A stretch of DNA of 64,000 nucleotides, from NCBI GenBank assembly GCA_028284765.1, contig JANQRA010000022.1, positions 56,331 to 120,330 of the forward strand, in the 5' to 3' direction. Under the pieces are notes generated by a model. That model had not been told where the DNA came from. It saw only the letters and a program-made list of their open reading frames with translations, and searched no databases. This document shows positions 25,720 to 34,292 of this stretch, piece by piece. The position numbers and the translations under genes were made by a program. The number at the start of each line of letters is the position of its first letter. The first letter of the stretch is position 1. Source of the stretch: Acidimicrobiia bacterium (lineage in GTDB: Bacteria; Actinomycetota; Acidimicrobiia; Spongiisociales; ZC4RG35).

Positions 25720-26651
25720 GATGTCTCCTCAGCGAAGCCTTGGGCTCTCCCGTCCGTGTCGTTTGTCCATGCAAAGAACTTGTCTTCAAGCGAGTCTCTG
25801 TGCCGCGATAGTTCATGCAGAGCGATACCGGCGTCGAAGGCGCGGTCACCGATTTCGGCAAGCGGCAATCCGCGGACCACAAGGGCACCCTTTTCGCCCT
25901 CCTCCACCGAAGCTCCAGCCGCCTCGAGAACAGGCGACAGGTCGCGAGCCGCCGCAGCACGGACCACCGAAGCTGTCTGGCGAAGTTCAGATAGTGAGCC
26001 TTGAGTGACGAGCCTTCCCCTATTTACGACCACGACGTCGTCTGCCAGGTGCTCCACTTCACCGAGTAGGTGACTGGAAACGAAGACGGTGTTGCCGCAT
26101 GCTGCCCGTTCGCGAAGCAGGTTCCTCAAGAAACGGACGCCCTGCGGATCGAGCCCGTTTCCAGGCTCGTCGAGGACCAAAACGGGTGGATCTCGAAGCA
26201 GCGCGGTTGCCAGGCCAAGTCGTTGCTTCATACCAAGCGAATACGCCCCGGCGTGTCGGTCCGCAGAATCGGCGAGATCCACTAGTTCGAGGACCTCATC
26301 GACCCTTTCGGTGGACGTACCCGTTGCGTCAGCCACGATTCGAAGGTGATTCCTCCCACTGCGTCCCGGGTGGAAGGCGTCGCTCTCCACACTCGAGCCG
26401 ACTGTCCCTGTGGGGTCATCCAGCTCCCGGTAATGGAGGTCTCCGATCATTGCTGCGCCCTCGGTAGCGGCGGCTAGCCCCAGAAGAATCTTCATTGATG
26501 TTGACTTCCCAGCCCCATTGGGGCCCAAGAAGCCCGTTACTCGTCCAGGTTCCACTCGAAAAGACAGACGATCTACCACGCGAGCGTTGCCGTAGCTCTT
26601 GGTGAGACGTTCGAACGTGAGTGGGAGCCTCACATCAGGTTGCTGGGCCAA
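25716..26651 (-). CDS. ABC exporter ATPase (BcrA-like)
   Basis: ATPase of 311 aa: Walker A GPNGAGKST, signature YSLGMKQRLGLATALL, Walker B VLVLDEPGNGLDPQG and H-loop VSSHLL. The C-terminal extension of about 90 residues is common in DrrA/BcrA. It starts at TTG 26651 after GAGGAG. The SLGMKQ signature instead of SGGQ is normal for this subfamily. A NarL/DesK-type two-component system lies upstream on the same strand, a common arrangement for antibiotic-responsive exporters. Confidence 0.9.
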   Translation of the reverse strand: MAQQPDVRLPLTFERLTKSYGNARVVDRLSFRVEPGRVTGFLGPNGAGKSTSMKILLGLAAATEGAAMIGDLHYRELDDPTGTVGSSVESDAFHPGRSGRNHLRIVADATGTSTERVDEVLELVDLADSADRHAGAYSLGMKQRLGLATALLRDPPVLVLDEPGNGLDPQGVRFLRNLLRERAACGNTVFVSSHLLGEVEHLADDVVVVNRGRLVTQGSLSELRQTASVVRAAAARDLSPVLEAAGASVEEGEKGALVVRGLPLAEIGDRAFDAGIALHELSRHRDSLEDKFFAWTNDTDGRAQGFAEETS

Positions 26652-26710
26652 CTTCTACTCCTCTGTTGCCACCCTTCGACCGTATGGAAAGTCAGCGCAA
26701 GAATCTCTAG

Positions 26711-26742
26711 CCCTGGGGTGGTTCCCCGCGTCCACCCCAGGG
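26711..26742 (-). terminator. inverted repeat terminator after the NarL-type regulator
   Basis: CCCTGGGGTGG, a 10-nt loop, then CCACCCCAGGG: a perfect 11-bp GC-rich stem, 8 bp beyond the regulator's stop. It probably ends the two-component operon and separates it from the ABC operon. Confidence 0.7.
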
Positions 26743-26749
26743 AGGATTG

Positions 26750-27427
26750 TCAGTAGCCGACGTCCTGGTCGCCTGGCTCGATCAAACCGCTTTCGTAGGC
26801 AAAGACCACGGCTTGAGCACGATCCCGCAATCCCAGCTTCGTGAAGAGGCTGTTGATATGGGACTTCACGGTTGACGCACCGATATAGAGCTCCTCAGAG
26901 ATCTCCGCGTTGTTGAGACCCTTCCCTATGGCGGTGAGCACCTCGGTTTCTCTCTCGGTCAGCCGTTCCAACCGTTTCGTCGCGTTGGTGTCTGAGGCGA
27001 GACCCCGCGTGAACCTGTCGATCAGCCTCCGAGTGATCGAGGGGGCGAGCAATGCACCACCGTCCGCGACCGTTCGAACGGCAGCAACCAGCTCCGCTCT
27101 GGGAATGTCTTTGAGAACGAAGGCACTAGCCCCGGCACGGAGGGCCTGATAGACGTACTCATCCGGATCGAAAGTGGTGAGAATCACGACCCTCACCTCC
27201 CAATCGGCATCGCTCAAAATCCGTCGAGTGGCCTCCAGGCCGTCCATCTCCGGCATCCGAATATCCATCAACACCACGTCAGGCCGCTCGTCGCGGACCA
27301 CTTGCATGGCCTCGAGCCCGTTCGCTGCCCAGCCGACGACGTCGATGTCGTCGTTGTGGTCCAGGACCATCGCAAACCCGTCTCGGACCAGTTCCTGGTC
27401 ATCAACCACGACCACTCTGATGGTCAC
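26750..27427 (-). CDS. NarL/LuxR family response regulator
   Basis: Regulator of 225 aa: receiver with VVDDQE acidic pocket, phospho-Asp55 in VLMDIRMPEMDG and Lys in FVLKDI. A LuxR helix-turn-helix follows, with LTERETEVLTAIGKGLNNAE and TVKSHINSLFTKLG. It overlaps the kinase gene by ATGA. Control of the adjacent ABC exporter is inferred from neighbourhood only. Confidence 0.93.
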   Translation of the reverse strand: MTIRVVVVDDQELVRDGFAMVLDHNDDIDVVGWAANGLEAMQVVRDERPDVVLMDIRMPEMDGLEATRRILSDADWEVRVVILTTFDPDEYVYQALRAGASAFVLKDIPRAELVAAVRTVADGGALLAPSITRRLIDRFTRGLASDTNATKRLERLTERETEVLTAIGKGLNNAEISEELYIGASTVKSHINSLFTKLGLRDRAQAVVFAYESGLIEPGDQDVGY

Positions 27428-28635
27428 GGCGACGCCACCTCTAGGGGGAGACGCGCTGAAACTCGGTATCCGCCGCCAAGCCGAGGTCCGGCCTCGAACG
27501 TCCCACCGAGCAACTCCGCACGCTCTCTCATGCCGACCAGTCCCTGTCCTGCACCCGGGACAGTCGTGTCTCCGTCTCCGTCGTCACTCACATCGATGGC
27601 CAACATCGGACCCTCGCAATACAGACACACATCAACCCGGGCTGACGGACCTGCGTGTTTCAGTGCGTTGGTCAGAGCTTCCTGGACGATCCGGTATGAA
27701 GCCAAGTCGACACTGGCCGGAAGCTGCTCTGGCACACCGTCGGATTCAAGGGTGACTTCGACTCCCGCCTCACGGATGCCGGCGACCAGACCTGCGATCT
27801 CGGCATGACCGTGAATCGGTGTGAGCGCGTCTTCATGATCATCGGAACGGAGGACTCCAAGAATCTGCCTCAACTCTTGGAGGGCACCACGTCCAGCCGC
27901 CTCGACAGCCTCCATCGCCTGGACAGCGCGGGCAGGATCGGAATCGATGACGGTTTGGGCAGCACCCGCCTGCACGGTGATCATGCTGACGCGATGCGCA
28001 ACAACATCGTGCAACTCGCGTGCAATCCGATTGCGCTCTTTGGTTACCGCCCGCTGTGCTTCGGCCTCCTTCTCACGTTCGAGCAGACGGGTCCGTTCTT
28101 CGAGAAGCGCCAGATACTCCCGGCGGCCCTTGACCCGTCGACCGAGGTACCACATGCCCAGGACTACGACCACCGTCAACCCGAGGACCGACAGCGGTTC
28201 GGACTCGATCAGGTCGTCCGCAACTGACATGGCTACAGCGACACCGACCGCGACCACGCTGGCGCGATCATCCGCGATGTAACGCCCCACTCCATAGAGG
28301 GCCACGAGAATCGCCCCGGACGGTCCGCCGTCGAGGCTCATGGCGTCCCAGATAATCGCAGCGGTGAGCGTTGCGACCAGGACCGGAAGGGGCCGACTCT
28401 TTCGCCACAACAACGCTGCGCTGCTGGCCGCCAGCAAGATGTATGTGGCGGCGGGAATATCGGCCAGATGCGAGACCGAGAAGCTTCCCGTCTCGTTTGT
28501 TGCGCGGCTGACGATTCCGACTATCTCGAGAACGAAGACGCCAACAGCTAAGACGGAATCACCGATCCCGGGCCAAGAGCGATCAGTCCTGCTCAAAGGA
28601 GACGATGTCCTCGTCATCAAGCGACCCACCCACAC
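27424..28635 (-). CDS. DesK/NarL-type sensor histidine kinase
   Basis: Kinase of 403 aa with four to six membrane helices in residues 25-165 and no large external domain. The HisKA_3 box is ERNRIARELHDVVAH with His209. The ATPase domain shows VQEALTNALKHA and DDGDGDTTVPGAGQGLVGMR. GTG 28635 has AGGA five bases upstream. Kinases of this layout often sense membrane stress or an exporter partner. Confidence 0.92.
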   Translation of the reverse strand: MWVGRLMTRTSSPLSRTDRSWPGIGDSVLAVGVFVLEIVGIVSRATNETGSFSVSHLADIPAATYILLAASSAALLWRKSRPLPVLVATLTAAIIWDAMSLDGGPSGAILVALYGVGRYIADDRASVVAVGVAVAMSVADDLIESEPLSVLGLTVVVVLGMWYLGRRVKGRREYLALLEERTRLLEREKEAEAQRAVTKERNRIARELHDVVAHRVSMITVQAGAAQTVIDSDPARAVQAMEAVEAAGRGALQELRQILGVLRSDDHEDALTPIHGHAEIAGLVAGIREAGVEVTLESDGVPEQLPASVDLASYRIVQEALTNALKHAGPSARVDVCLYCEGPMLAIDVSDDGDGDTTVPGAGQGLVGMRERAELLGGTFEAGPRLGGGYRVSARLPLEVASP

Positions 28636-28732
28636 GGAGTTCCTGACCCATTCACGGAGCTAAGAGTATTGGGACGTAGGGACGGGCACATCCACCGGTG
28701 GGTGGATCTGTCAGAGAGTGAAGAAGGCACCG

Positions 28733-28777
28733 AGCGTGTGCATCCGTACACCTATTGCGTGCTCGTTTGCACACGCT
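28733..28777 (-). terminator. tRNA-Arg trailer stem-loop
   Basis: AGCGTGTGCA and TGCACACGCT form a perfect 10-bp stem around a 25-nt loop, 11 bp beyond the tRNA 3' end. It is conserved in the degenerate copy at 22.5 kb. There is no T-tract. It may be a processing or termination structure. Confidence 0.5.
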
Positions 28778-28787
28778 TGGAGGATCG

Positions 28788-28864
<77 letters not shown>

Positions 28865-28919
28865 TGGGGAAACAGGATTATCGCACTAGGAGGTGGTCAA
28901 CCTCAAGCCGTCTGGGTGC

Positions 28920-29618
28920 CTAGATGTCAGTGACAGCTGCGACAACGTCGCCTGCGCTGGAGACAACGCCACCTGCAACCTCTCGGGTCAGCGCAAAGCC
29001 GGTCACATCGCCCGCCCAGGCAAAGACCGAGGCTGATGGATCGTTTCCGAGAACTCCTGCGGAGATCACATCACCGGCGGGGTTGATCACCCAGAGTTGG
29101 TAAGTACGTGAGGCCTCGAGAGCGGGCAGATCGTCCGTTGGGAGCACAAACCCGACACCGTCCTCTCCTAGAACAACCTCAGCAACCGTCGTGCCCTCTA
29201 CGTCGAAGGCCACCTGGGTCGCCCCTGCCTCAGCCGCCTCAGCTGCTGCGGCCACGATGTCGCGATCGCTACCCGAGGTCGCCGAACCGAGGAGAACTCC
29301 AGACACGACGAGGACAACGGCAGCTGCAACCGATCCAAGAACCTGGACTACTGACCACTCGCGTTTCCGGCGCGGAGCGAGCTCGACGACAACGCCTTCT
29401 TCCTCCTGATCTAGAGCGGACTCGATGCTGGACCAGAGGTGGGTGGGCGGATCCTGATCGGGGACGAGAGCAGCCAAAGCCTCCCTAGCGACCTGGATCT
29501 TCTCCGCATAGTCTTCGCGGCCCTGCACCAAGCGCTCGAACTCAGCAAGCTCCTCACCCTCGAGGGCGTCAAGAGCGTACAAATCGATGTATTCGTGGAT
29601 GGTCTCGTGAGAAATCAT
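28920..29618 (-). CDS. RskA-like anti-sigma factor
   Basis: A 232-residue protein: N-terminal helical sigma-binding region (HEYIDLYALDALEGEELAEF), one membrane helix (about residues 93-113), and an extracytoplasmic RskA domain (TYQLWVINPAGDVISAGVL). It lacks a zinc motif, as RskA does. It overlaps the sigma gene by ATGA. It should hold the ECF sigma factor at the membrane until a signal triggers proteolysis or release. Confidence 0.9.
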   Translation of the reverse strand: MISHETIHEYIDLYALDALEGEELAEFERLVQGREDYAEKIQVAREALAALVPDQDPPTHLWSSIESALDQEEEGVVVELAPRRKREWSVVQVLGSVAAAVVLVVSGVLLGSATSGSDRDIVAAAAEAAEAGATQVAFDVEGTTVAEVVLGEDGVGFVLPTDDLPALEASRTYQLWVINPAGDVISAGVLGNDPSASVFAWAGDVTGFALTREVAGGVVSSAGDVVAAVTDI

Positions 29619-30178
29619 GGTGCCACCTCCGCGAGCTCCGAAGAGAGCTTCTTCATCCCCGCTCGGATTCGGCTCTTGACCGTTCCTTCGGGCGCACCAA
29701 GCTTCTTGGCCACTTCGATGTAGCTGAGACCACCGAAGTAGGCGAGGGTGATCGCTTCACGTTCGGGTTCGGACAGAGTGTCAAGAGCATCGCGAACCGT
29801 TTCGCTCAGTGACCGGGTCCAGACCTCGTCTTCGACGTCGGGGGCCAGATCGCGCTCGGGGTTCTTCTCTTCCCGTCTACTTCTGGCTTCCTCTGACCGG
29901 ACAGTGTCCACAGCCCGACGGTGTGCGAGGGTTACGAGGAAGGTTCGAAGGGACCCTTTCGCAGCGTTGAACTTTTGCGGCTTCCTCCAGAACGTCACAA
30001 AGACATCCTGGACCACGTCTTCGGCCAACACCTCGTCTCTCAGGACGCGCATGGCCATGGCTTTAACGGCGCCTCCGTAGGTCTCGAAGACCTGCTCGAG
30101 GGCACCGCGATCGCCTTCGGACACCAGTCGTGCCAACGAAGCATCGTCGTGATTGTTGCCAGGGGAATATGAAGTCAC
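29615..30178 (-). CDS. ECF sigma factor (SigK-like)
   Basis: Sigma factor of about 187 aa from GTG 30178; longer in-frame starts exist upstream and the choice is uncertain. Region 2 has DEVLAEDVVQDVFVTFWRKP. Region 4 has SEPEREAITLAYFGGLSYIE and APEGTVKSRIRAGMKKL. The APEGTVKSR recognition helix and the RskA-type partner place it near SigK. Its start faces the cobalamin-binding/heliorhodopsin genes across about 175 bp, which suggests a shared regulatory region. Confidence 0.88.
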   Translation of the reverse strand: MTSYSPGNNHDDASLARLVSEGDRGALEQVFETYGGAVKAMAMRVLRDEVLAEDVVQDVFVTFWRKPQKFNAAKGSLRTFLVTLAHRRAVDTVRSEEARSRREEKNPERDLAPDVEDEVWTRSLSETVRDALDTLSEPEREAITLAYFGGLSYIEVAKKLGAPEGTVKSRIRAGMKKLSSELAEVAP

Positions 30179-30352
30179 TGTTTGTTGTGACCATATTTGC
30201 CCTGATCGCGCCAAGGTCAAACTCGTAACCATCTGTTTCATGTATTCGACGCCGTGTATCGGCGCGGATGAAGGGCAATTCGACCAATCCGCTTGGAAAG
30301 ACCGCTCCGAAGACCGGCGGGCGGACTTCACTACGCTGCCGCCAGATCCAAA

Positions 30353-31327
30353 TTGACCACTGACAAACTCACAGACACAGAACTGGCCCTGACCAGTGCG
30401 GCGCTCGCCGGTGACACCGGACGGCTGTATCAAGTTGCGGGGAAGCTCATGGACGAAGGCGTAGCCTTCGATGAGCTCCTATTCGATCATCTACTCCCAG
30501 CCGAAAGGGCCATTGGGGCCAGATGGGAACAAGGCGACTATCTGATTGCCGAAGAGCATGCCGCCACTGCTGCCATTGAAACGGTCATCTCACTGCTCGC
30601 GGGGATGTTCGACTTGCCCGATGATGGCGTTCCGGTCGTGGTCACCACTGCGGAAGGCGACGACCACTCGCTGCCCGCCCGAGCATCCGCTGCACATCTC
30701 TTGTTCTTGGGCTACCGGACCACATTCCTGGGTTCAAGCGTCCCCGGAAGTGATCTGAAAGAGTTCCTGGCATCAGACCAGCCAGCCGTCCTCGTCTTGT
30801 CGTGCACGATGACCAGCCATCTCCTTGGAGCGCTGTCGGTGATCAACGCCGCACACGCGGCGGGCATACCGGTGGTCGCTGGTGGGAAGGGCTTCGGCAC
30901 CGATGGGAGGTGGGCCGCTGTCCTTGGCGCAGACAAATGGGTCGCTCACCACTCTGAGGTACCGGGAGCCATCGACGAAGTACTGGGCCAGCAACAGACC
31001 GACCGAACACAAACCTCCCTGCCTTCAGCACTGCAGGACCTGGTCAATCGGCGTTCCCAGATCTTGGCCGAAGCCGAATCTCACCTATCTGAAGAAGTCG
31101 AGTCCGTTGACCGACGGCTTCGGGAAGAGATACGGGTGCTTCTCGGCGCCGTCGAGGCAGCGATCCTCGTCGACGGAAGTGAGGTCGCATCAGAAATGCT
31201 GATGTGGCAGCGACGCGCTCTGAGTGCACACGGATACGACGAATTTGCAGTGGCCCGTGCTCTGAAGAGATCTCTCCAAGATCACGACGCCTCCTCAGCG
31301 GCCGACTTGATCGACCTCAGCGCGTAG
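30353..31327 (+). CDS. cobalamin-binding photoreceptor-like protein without DNA-binding domain
   Basis: Protein of about 324 aa from TTG 30353 (an in-frame TTG at 30293 is an alternative). Residues 10-85 form a B12-binding_2-like helical bundle with W58-x9-E68-H69, the Wx9EH motif of adenosylcobalamin photoreceptors CarH/LitR. A Rossmann-like B12 domain follows with E101-G-D103-D-H105, where His105 would be the lower axial ligand (DxHxxP instead of DxHxxG). Residues 225-324 are a helical, unrecognised C-terminal domain. No MerR helix-turn-helix is present. The heliorhodopsin gene follows after 37 bp. Confidence 0.8.
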   Translation: MTTDKLTDTELALTSAALAGDTGRLYQVAGKLMDEGVAFDELLFDHLLPAERAIGARWEQGDYLIAEEHAATAAIETVISLLAGMFDLPDDGVPVVVTTAEGDDHSLPARASAAHLLFLGYRTTFLGSSVPGSDLKEFLASDQPAVLVLSCTMTSHLLGALSVINAAHAAGIPVVAGGKGFGTDGRWAAVLGADKWVAHHSEVPGAIDEVLGQQQTDRTQTSLPSALQDLVNRRSQILAEAESHLSEEVESVDRRLREEIRVLLGAVEAAILVDGSEVASEMLMWQRRALSAHGYDEFAVARALKRSLQDHDASSAADLIDLSA

Positions 31328-31334
31328 GTTCATC

Positions 31335-31354
31335 CGTACCCCAGCAGAGGTACG
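31335..31354 (+). promoter_or_regulatory. inverted repeat before the heliorhodopsin gene
   Basis: CGTACC, an 8-nt loop, then GGTACG lies in the 37-bp gap between the cobalamin-protein stop and the heliorhodopsin ATG. It is short. It could be an internal operator or a small leader hairpin. Confidence 0.4.
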
Positions 31355-31364
31355 AATAGGCATC

Positions 31365-32141
31365 ATGACCAACACCCAATCCTCAGTTCAGGGTGCTCGA
31401 AACTCCAGACTGCGTGTCTACAACGTCTGCATGGGTCTGCTTCATGCGATTCAAGGTTTCGCTGTGCTCTGGCTCGCCAATGACTTCACCCTGCCCGTTG
31501 TCGGCACTTTCTCGACGAACGCACCGGGACTCGCGCCGCCCGAGATAACCCCCCTATTCGATGTGAGCATCGCGTGGGGTGTGGCTCTCTTCCTGTTCTT
31601 GTCGGCAGCGGCACACTTCATCATCGTCGCCCCAGGCGTATACGGCTGGTACGAGAGAAACCTTGAGAACAACCGCAACTACGCACGTTGGATCGAGTAC
31701 TCGATTTCGTCATCAGTGATGATCGTGCTCATCGCGATGTTGGTAGGGATCGTCGATATCGCGGCGCTGCTGGCGCTGGCTGGCGTCAACGCATCCATGA
31801 TTCTCTTCGGGCTCCTCCAGGAGAAGTACGAGAAGCCAGGTGACAACGTCAGCTGGATCTCCTACTGGTTTGGATGCATTGCCGGGATCATTCCCTGGAT
31901 TGCGATCACGATCTACCTGCTCGGCCCTGGGGTCGACAACCAGCCTCCGGGATTCGTCTACGGCATCTTCTTCTCACTGTTCGTCTTCTTCAACAGCTTC
32001 GCTTTGGTGATGGTCCTGCAATACAAGAAGATCGGACGCTGGGCGGACTATCGATTTGGTGAGAGCACCTACGTCCTGCTCAGTCTCTTGGCGAAGTCAG
32101 CCCTCGCCTGGCAGGTCTTCGGCGGAACACTCGCCGTCTGA
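31365..32141 (+). CDS. heliorhodopsin
   Basis: Seven-helix retinal protein of 258 aa. The retinal Lys is Lys244 in LLSLLAKSALAWQ (helix 7). The counter-ion Glu111 is in RWIEYSISSSVMI (helix 3), with the SSSxM stretch typical of heliorhodopsins. These match Glu107 and Lys241 of heliorhodopsin 48C12 as I recall them. Heliorhodopsins have an inverted topology and a slow photocycle without clear pumping. The downstream SDR gene starts 3 bp after the stop, and the B12-binding gene lies just upstream, so all three look like one transcript. Confidence 0.95.
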   Translation: MTNTQSSVQGARNSRLRVYNVCMGLLHAIQGFAVLWLANDFTLPVVGTFSTNAPGLAPPEITPLFDVSIAWGVALFLFLSAAAHFIIVAPGVYGWYERNLENNRNYARWIEYSISSSVMIVLIAMLVGIVDIAALLALAGVNASMILFGLLQEKYEKPGDNVSWISYWFGCIAGIIPWIAITIYLLGPGVDNQPPGFVYGIFFSLFVFFNSFALVMVLQYKKIGRWADYRFGESTYVLLSLLAKSALAWQVFGGTLAV

Positions 32142-32144
32142 TTC

Positions 32145-33608
32145 ATGCGAATACTCGTGACCGGGGCTTCGGGCTACATCGGGGGACGTCTCGTCCCCCG
32201 ACTGCTCGATGTGGGCCACGACGTGAGATGCCTGACCCGAGACTCCAGAAAACTCGATGCCGACCCGTGGAGGGATCGTGTCGAGGTCGTCCAAGGTGAC
32301 GTCCTTCAACCCGAATCACTGACCAATTCACTTCGGGACTGCGAGGTGGCCTTCTACCTGATCCACTCGATGGAGGAAGGCGCGGGAGACTTCTCTGAGA
32401 GAGATCGCATCGCGGCACGGAACTTCCGGGACGCCGCTGAGGCCGCCCGAGTTAGGCGGATCATCTATCTGGGCGGTTTGGGTGACAACGACGACATGAG
32501 TCGTCATCTCTCGAGCAGGCAGGAAGTGGGAGAGATTCTCGCCAGCGGAAGCACACCTGTCACCGAGTTTCGTGCAGCCGTGATCATCGGATCCGGATCG
32601 GTCTCCTTCGAGATGCTTCGTTACCTCACAGAGGTGCTCCCGGTGATGGTCACTCCTTCCTGGGTCCGCACTCAGTGCCAACCGATTGCCGTCAGTGATG
32701 TCCTCGCACTCCTGGTCGATGCGGTGAACGAAGAAGAGTCAGAGAGCTCCGTTCGAGAAATCGGGGGGCCGGACCGACTCACCTACGAGGAAATGATGCA
32801 GGTTTATGCCGAGGTCGCAGGCCTACCGAGACGACTGATCCTCCCGGTTCCCGTTCTGTCGCCCCGACTGTCGAGTCATTGGATCGGTTTGGTCACCCCA
32901 CTGCCAACGGGAGTGGCCAAGCCCCTGGTGGAGAGTCTCAAAACGGAAGTCACAGTGGCCGACAACAGCTTCGCCGAGTCCCGGCTGGACAACCTCGTTC
33001 CGTATCGCGACGCAGTTGCCAGGGCCCTACGTCGGTCGTCTGACGCCGAGATTGCCACTCGATGGTCAGATAGCTCTCCGAGCCCCGCAAAGCCTCTCCC
33101 CCGGGACCCTGACTGGGCCGGCGGGACGGTCCTTCTCGATGAGCGGGTGGTCCGCTCCAGCGCAACGAAGGAGGACCTCTTCTGGGCCTTCACACGAATC
33201 GGCGGAGACTTCGGGTACTACACAATGAACTGGGCGTGGTCGATTCGCGGCCTCCTCGATTCGCTCGTCGGCGGAGTGGGACTCCGACGAGGTCGACGGC
33301 ACCCCGAGGACATCCGAGTCGGCGAGTCACTGGACTTCTGGAGAGTGGTGGCAGTGGTGCCTGGGGAGTCGCTTCAGTTGGCCGCCGAGATGAAGCTGCC
33401 GGGTCAAGCCTGGCTCACGTTCCAAGCCGAAGGAACAGATGGGTCATCGCAGCTCAGCCAGCGTGCCGTCTTCGTACCCAGGGGATTGCTCGGGCGGCTC
33501 TACTGGTGGGCACTCGTTCCTTTCCACTTCGCAATCTTCCAGCGGATGGCCAACAAGATTGCTCGGGCTGCCGAGACGAGGCCCAAGTCGCCGGTCTCAG
33601 CCGCTTAG
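32145..33608 (+). CDS. SDR-type NAD(P)-binding protein with DUF2867 domain
   Basis: A 487-residue protein. Residues 1-300 form an atypical SDR/NmrA-like fold beginning VTGASGYIGGRLVPRLL, with the acid end of strand 2 in CLTRDSRKLD. Residues about 330-480 are a DUF2867 domain (FWAFTRIGGDFGYYTMNWAW, GESLDFWRV). Proteins of this layout are common beside photolyases and light-induced genes in bacteria, from memory. It directly follows the heliorhodopsin gene. The reaction is unknown. Confidence 0.85.
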   Translation: MRILVTGASGYIGGRLVPRLLDVGHDVRCLTRDSRKLDADPWRDRVEVVQGDVLQPESLTNSLRDCEVAFYLIHSMEEGAGDFSERDRIAARNFRDAAEAARVRRIIYLGGLGDNDDMSRHLSSRQEVGEILASGSTPVTEFRAAVIIGSGSVSFEMLRYLTEVLPVMVTPSWVRTQCQPIAVSDVLALLVDAVNEEESESSVREIGGPDRLTYEEMMQVYAEVAGLPRRLILPVPVLSPRLSSHWIGLVTPLPTGVAKPLVESLKTEVTVADNSFAESRLDNLVPYRDAVARALRRSSDAEIATRWSDSSPSPAKPLPRDPDWAGGTVLLDERVVRSSATKEDLFWAFTRIGGDFGYYTMNWAWSIRGLLDSLVGGVGLRRGRRHPEDIRVGESLDFWRVVAVVPGESLQLAAEMKLPGQAWLTFQAEGTDGSSQLSQRAVFVPRGLLGRLYWWALVPFHFAIFQRMANKIARAAETRPKSPVSAA

Positions 33609-34196
33609 CGGGGTCACCTTCGAAGGCGGTGTCCTCTGGCCGAACTCAGATTCGAGGACCATGCGCAATCGTCGCTCTCCCTCGCCGCGGACAAACCACC
33701 ACCAGCCGGCGACCAAAGACCCAGAGGTGATGGCGAGCAGGACGACGAGGTAAACCGTTGACCAAACCCCTCCCGCCTCGGTGAGAGCAGGCCAGCCGAG
33801 GGCAATTCCGAAGACGAAGGCAGCAGCGCCGAGCAAGGTGTAGAAACCTGTCATCCAACCAAACCAGCTGAAACCACTACCCCAACCCACTGTGACGATC
33901 TTCTTCTCATCCAAGGGGAACAGGTAGCAGTCCTCGAGTTTGGAGGCCACAAGCACTGACCGACGCATCGATTGGTTGATCTCGTCCTCGAGCGTCGCCG
34001 AGTAGTGACGGGCCATGATGAGATACGAGGCATCAAACGCCGTCTGGTTGGCTCCAATGAGGGCAACTATCGGGACGAGCAGGAAAGCTTCGGGCACCGA
34101 CCAGAAGCCGACCACGAAGAGGAGAACGATGGCACCAGCTGTCGCCCGGGTATCCCCAAAGAACCTCTGGTGGTAGTACCGGGTCATCCCCCGCAT
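33597..34196 (-). CDS. hypothetical membrane protein
   Basis: A 199-residue protein with four likely helices (about residues 16-37, 38-55, 117-138, 148-166) and a polar region between the second and third. No family is recognised. The 3' end overlaps the convergent SDR gene by 12 bp. Confidence 0.65.
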   Translation of the reverse strand: MRGMTRYYHQRFFGDTRATAGAIVLLFVVGFWSVPEAFLLVPIVALIGANQTAFDASYLIMARHYSATLEDEINQSMRRSVLVASKLEDCYLFPLDEKKIVTVGWGSGFSWFGWMTGFYTLLGAAAFVFGIALGWPALTEAGGVWSTVYLVVLLAITSGSLVAGWWWFVRGEGERRLRMVLESEFGQRTPPSKVTPLSG

Positions 34197-34292
34197 TCGA
34201 CCGAGTTGTGTCTGAGCGAGCGTTAGTTCGTTGATGCCAACCTCCTGGCACCTATTCGGAACGCAGACAACACGCGGATGAGAGCGCCAGCC

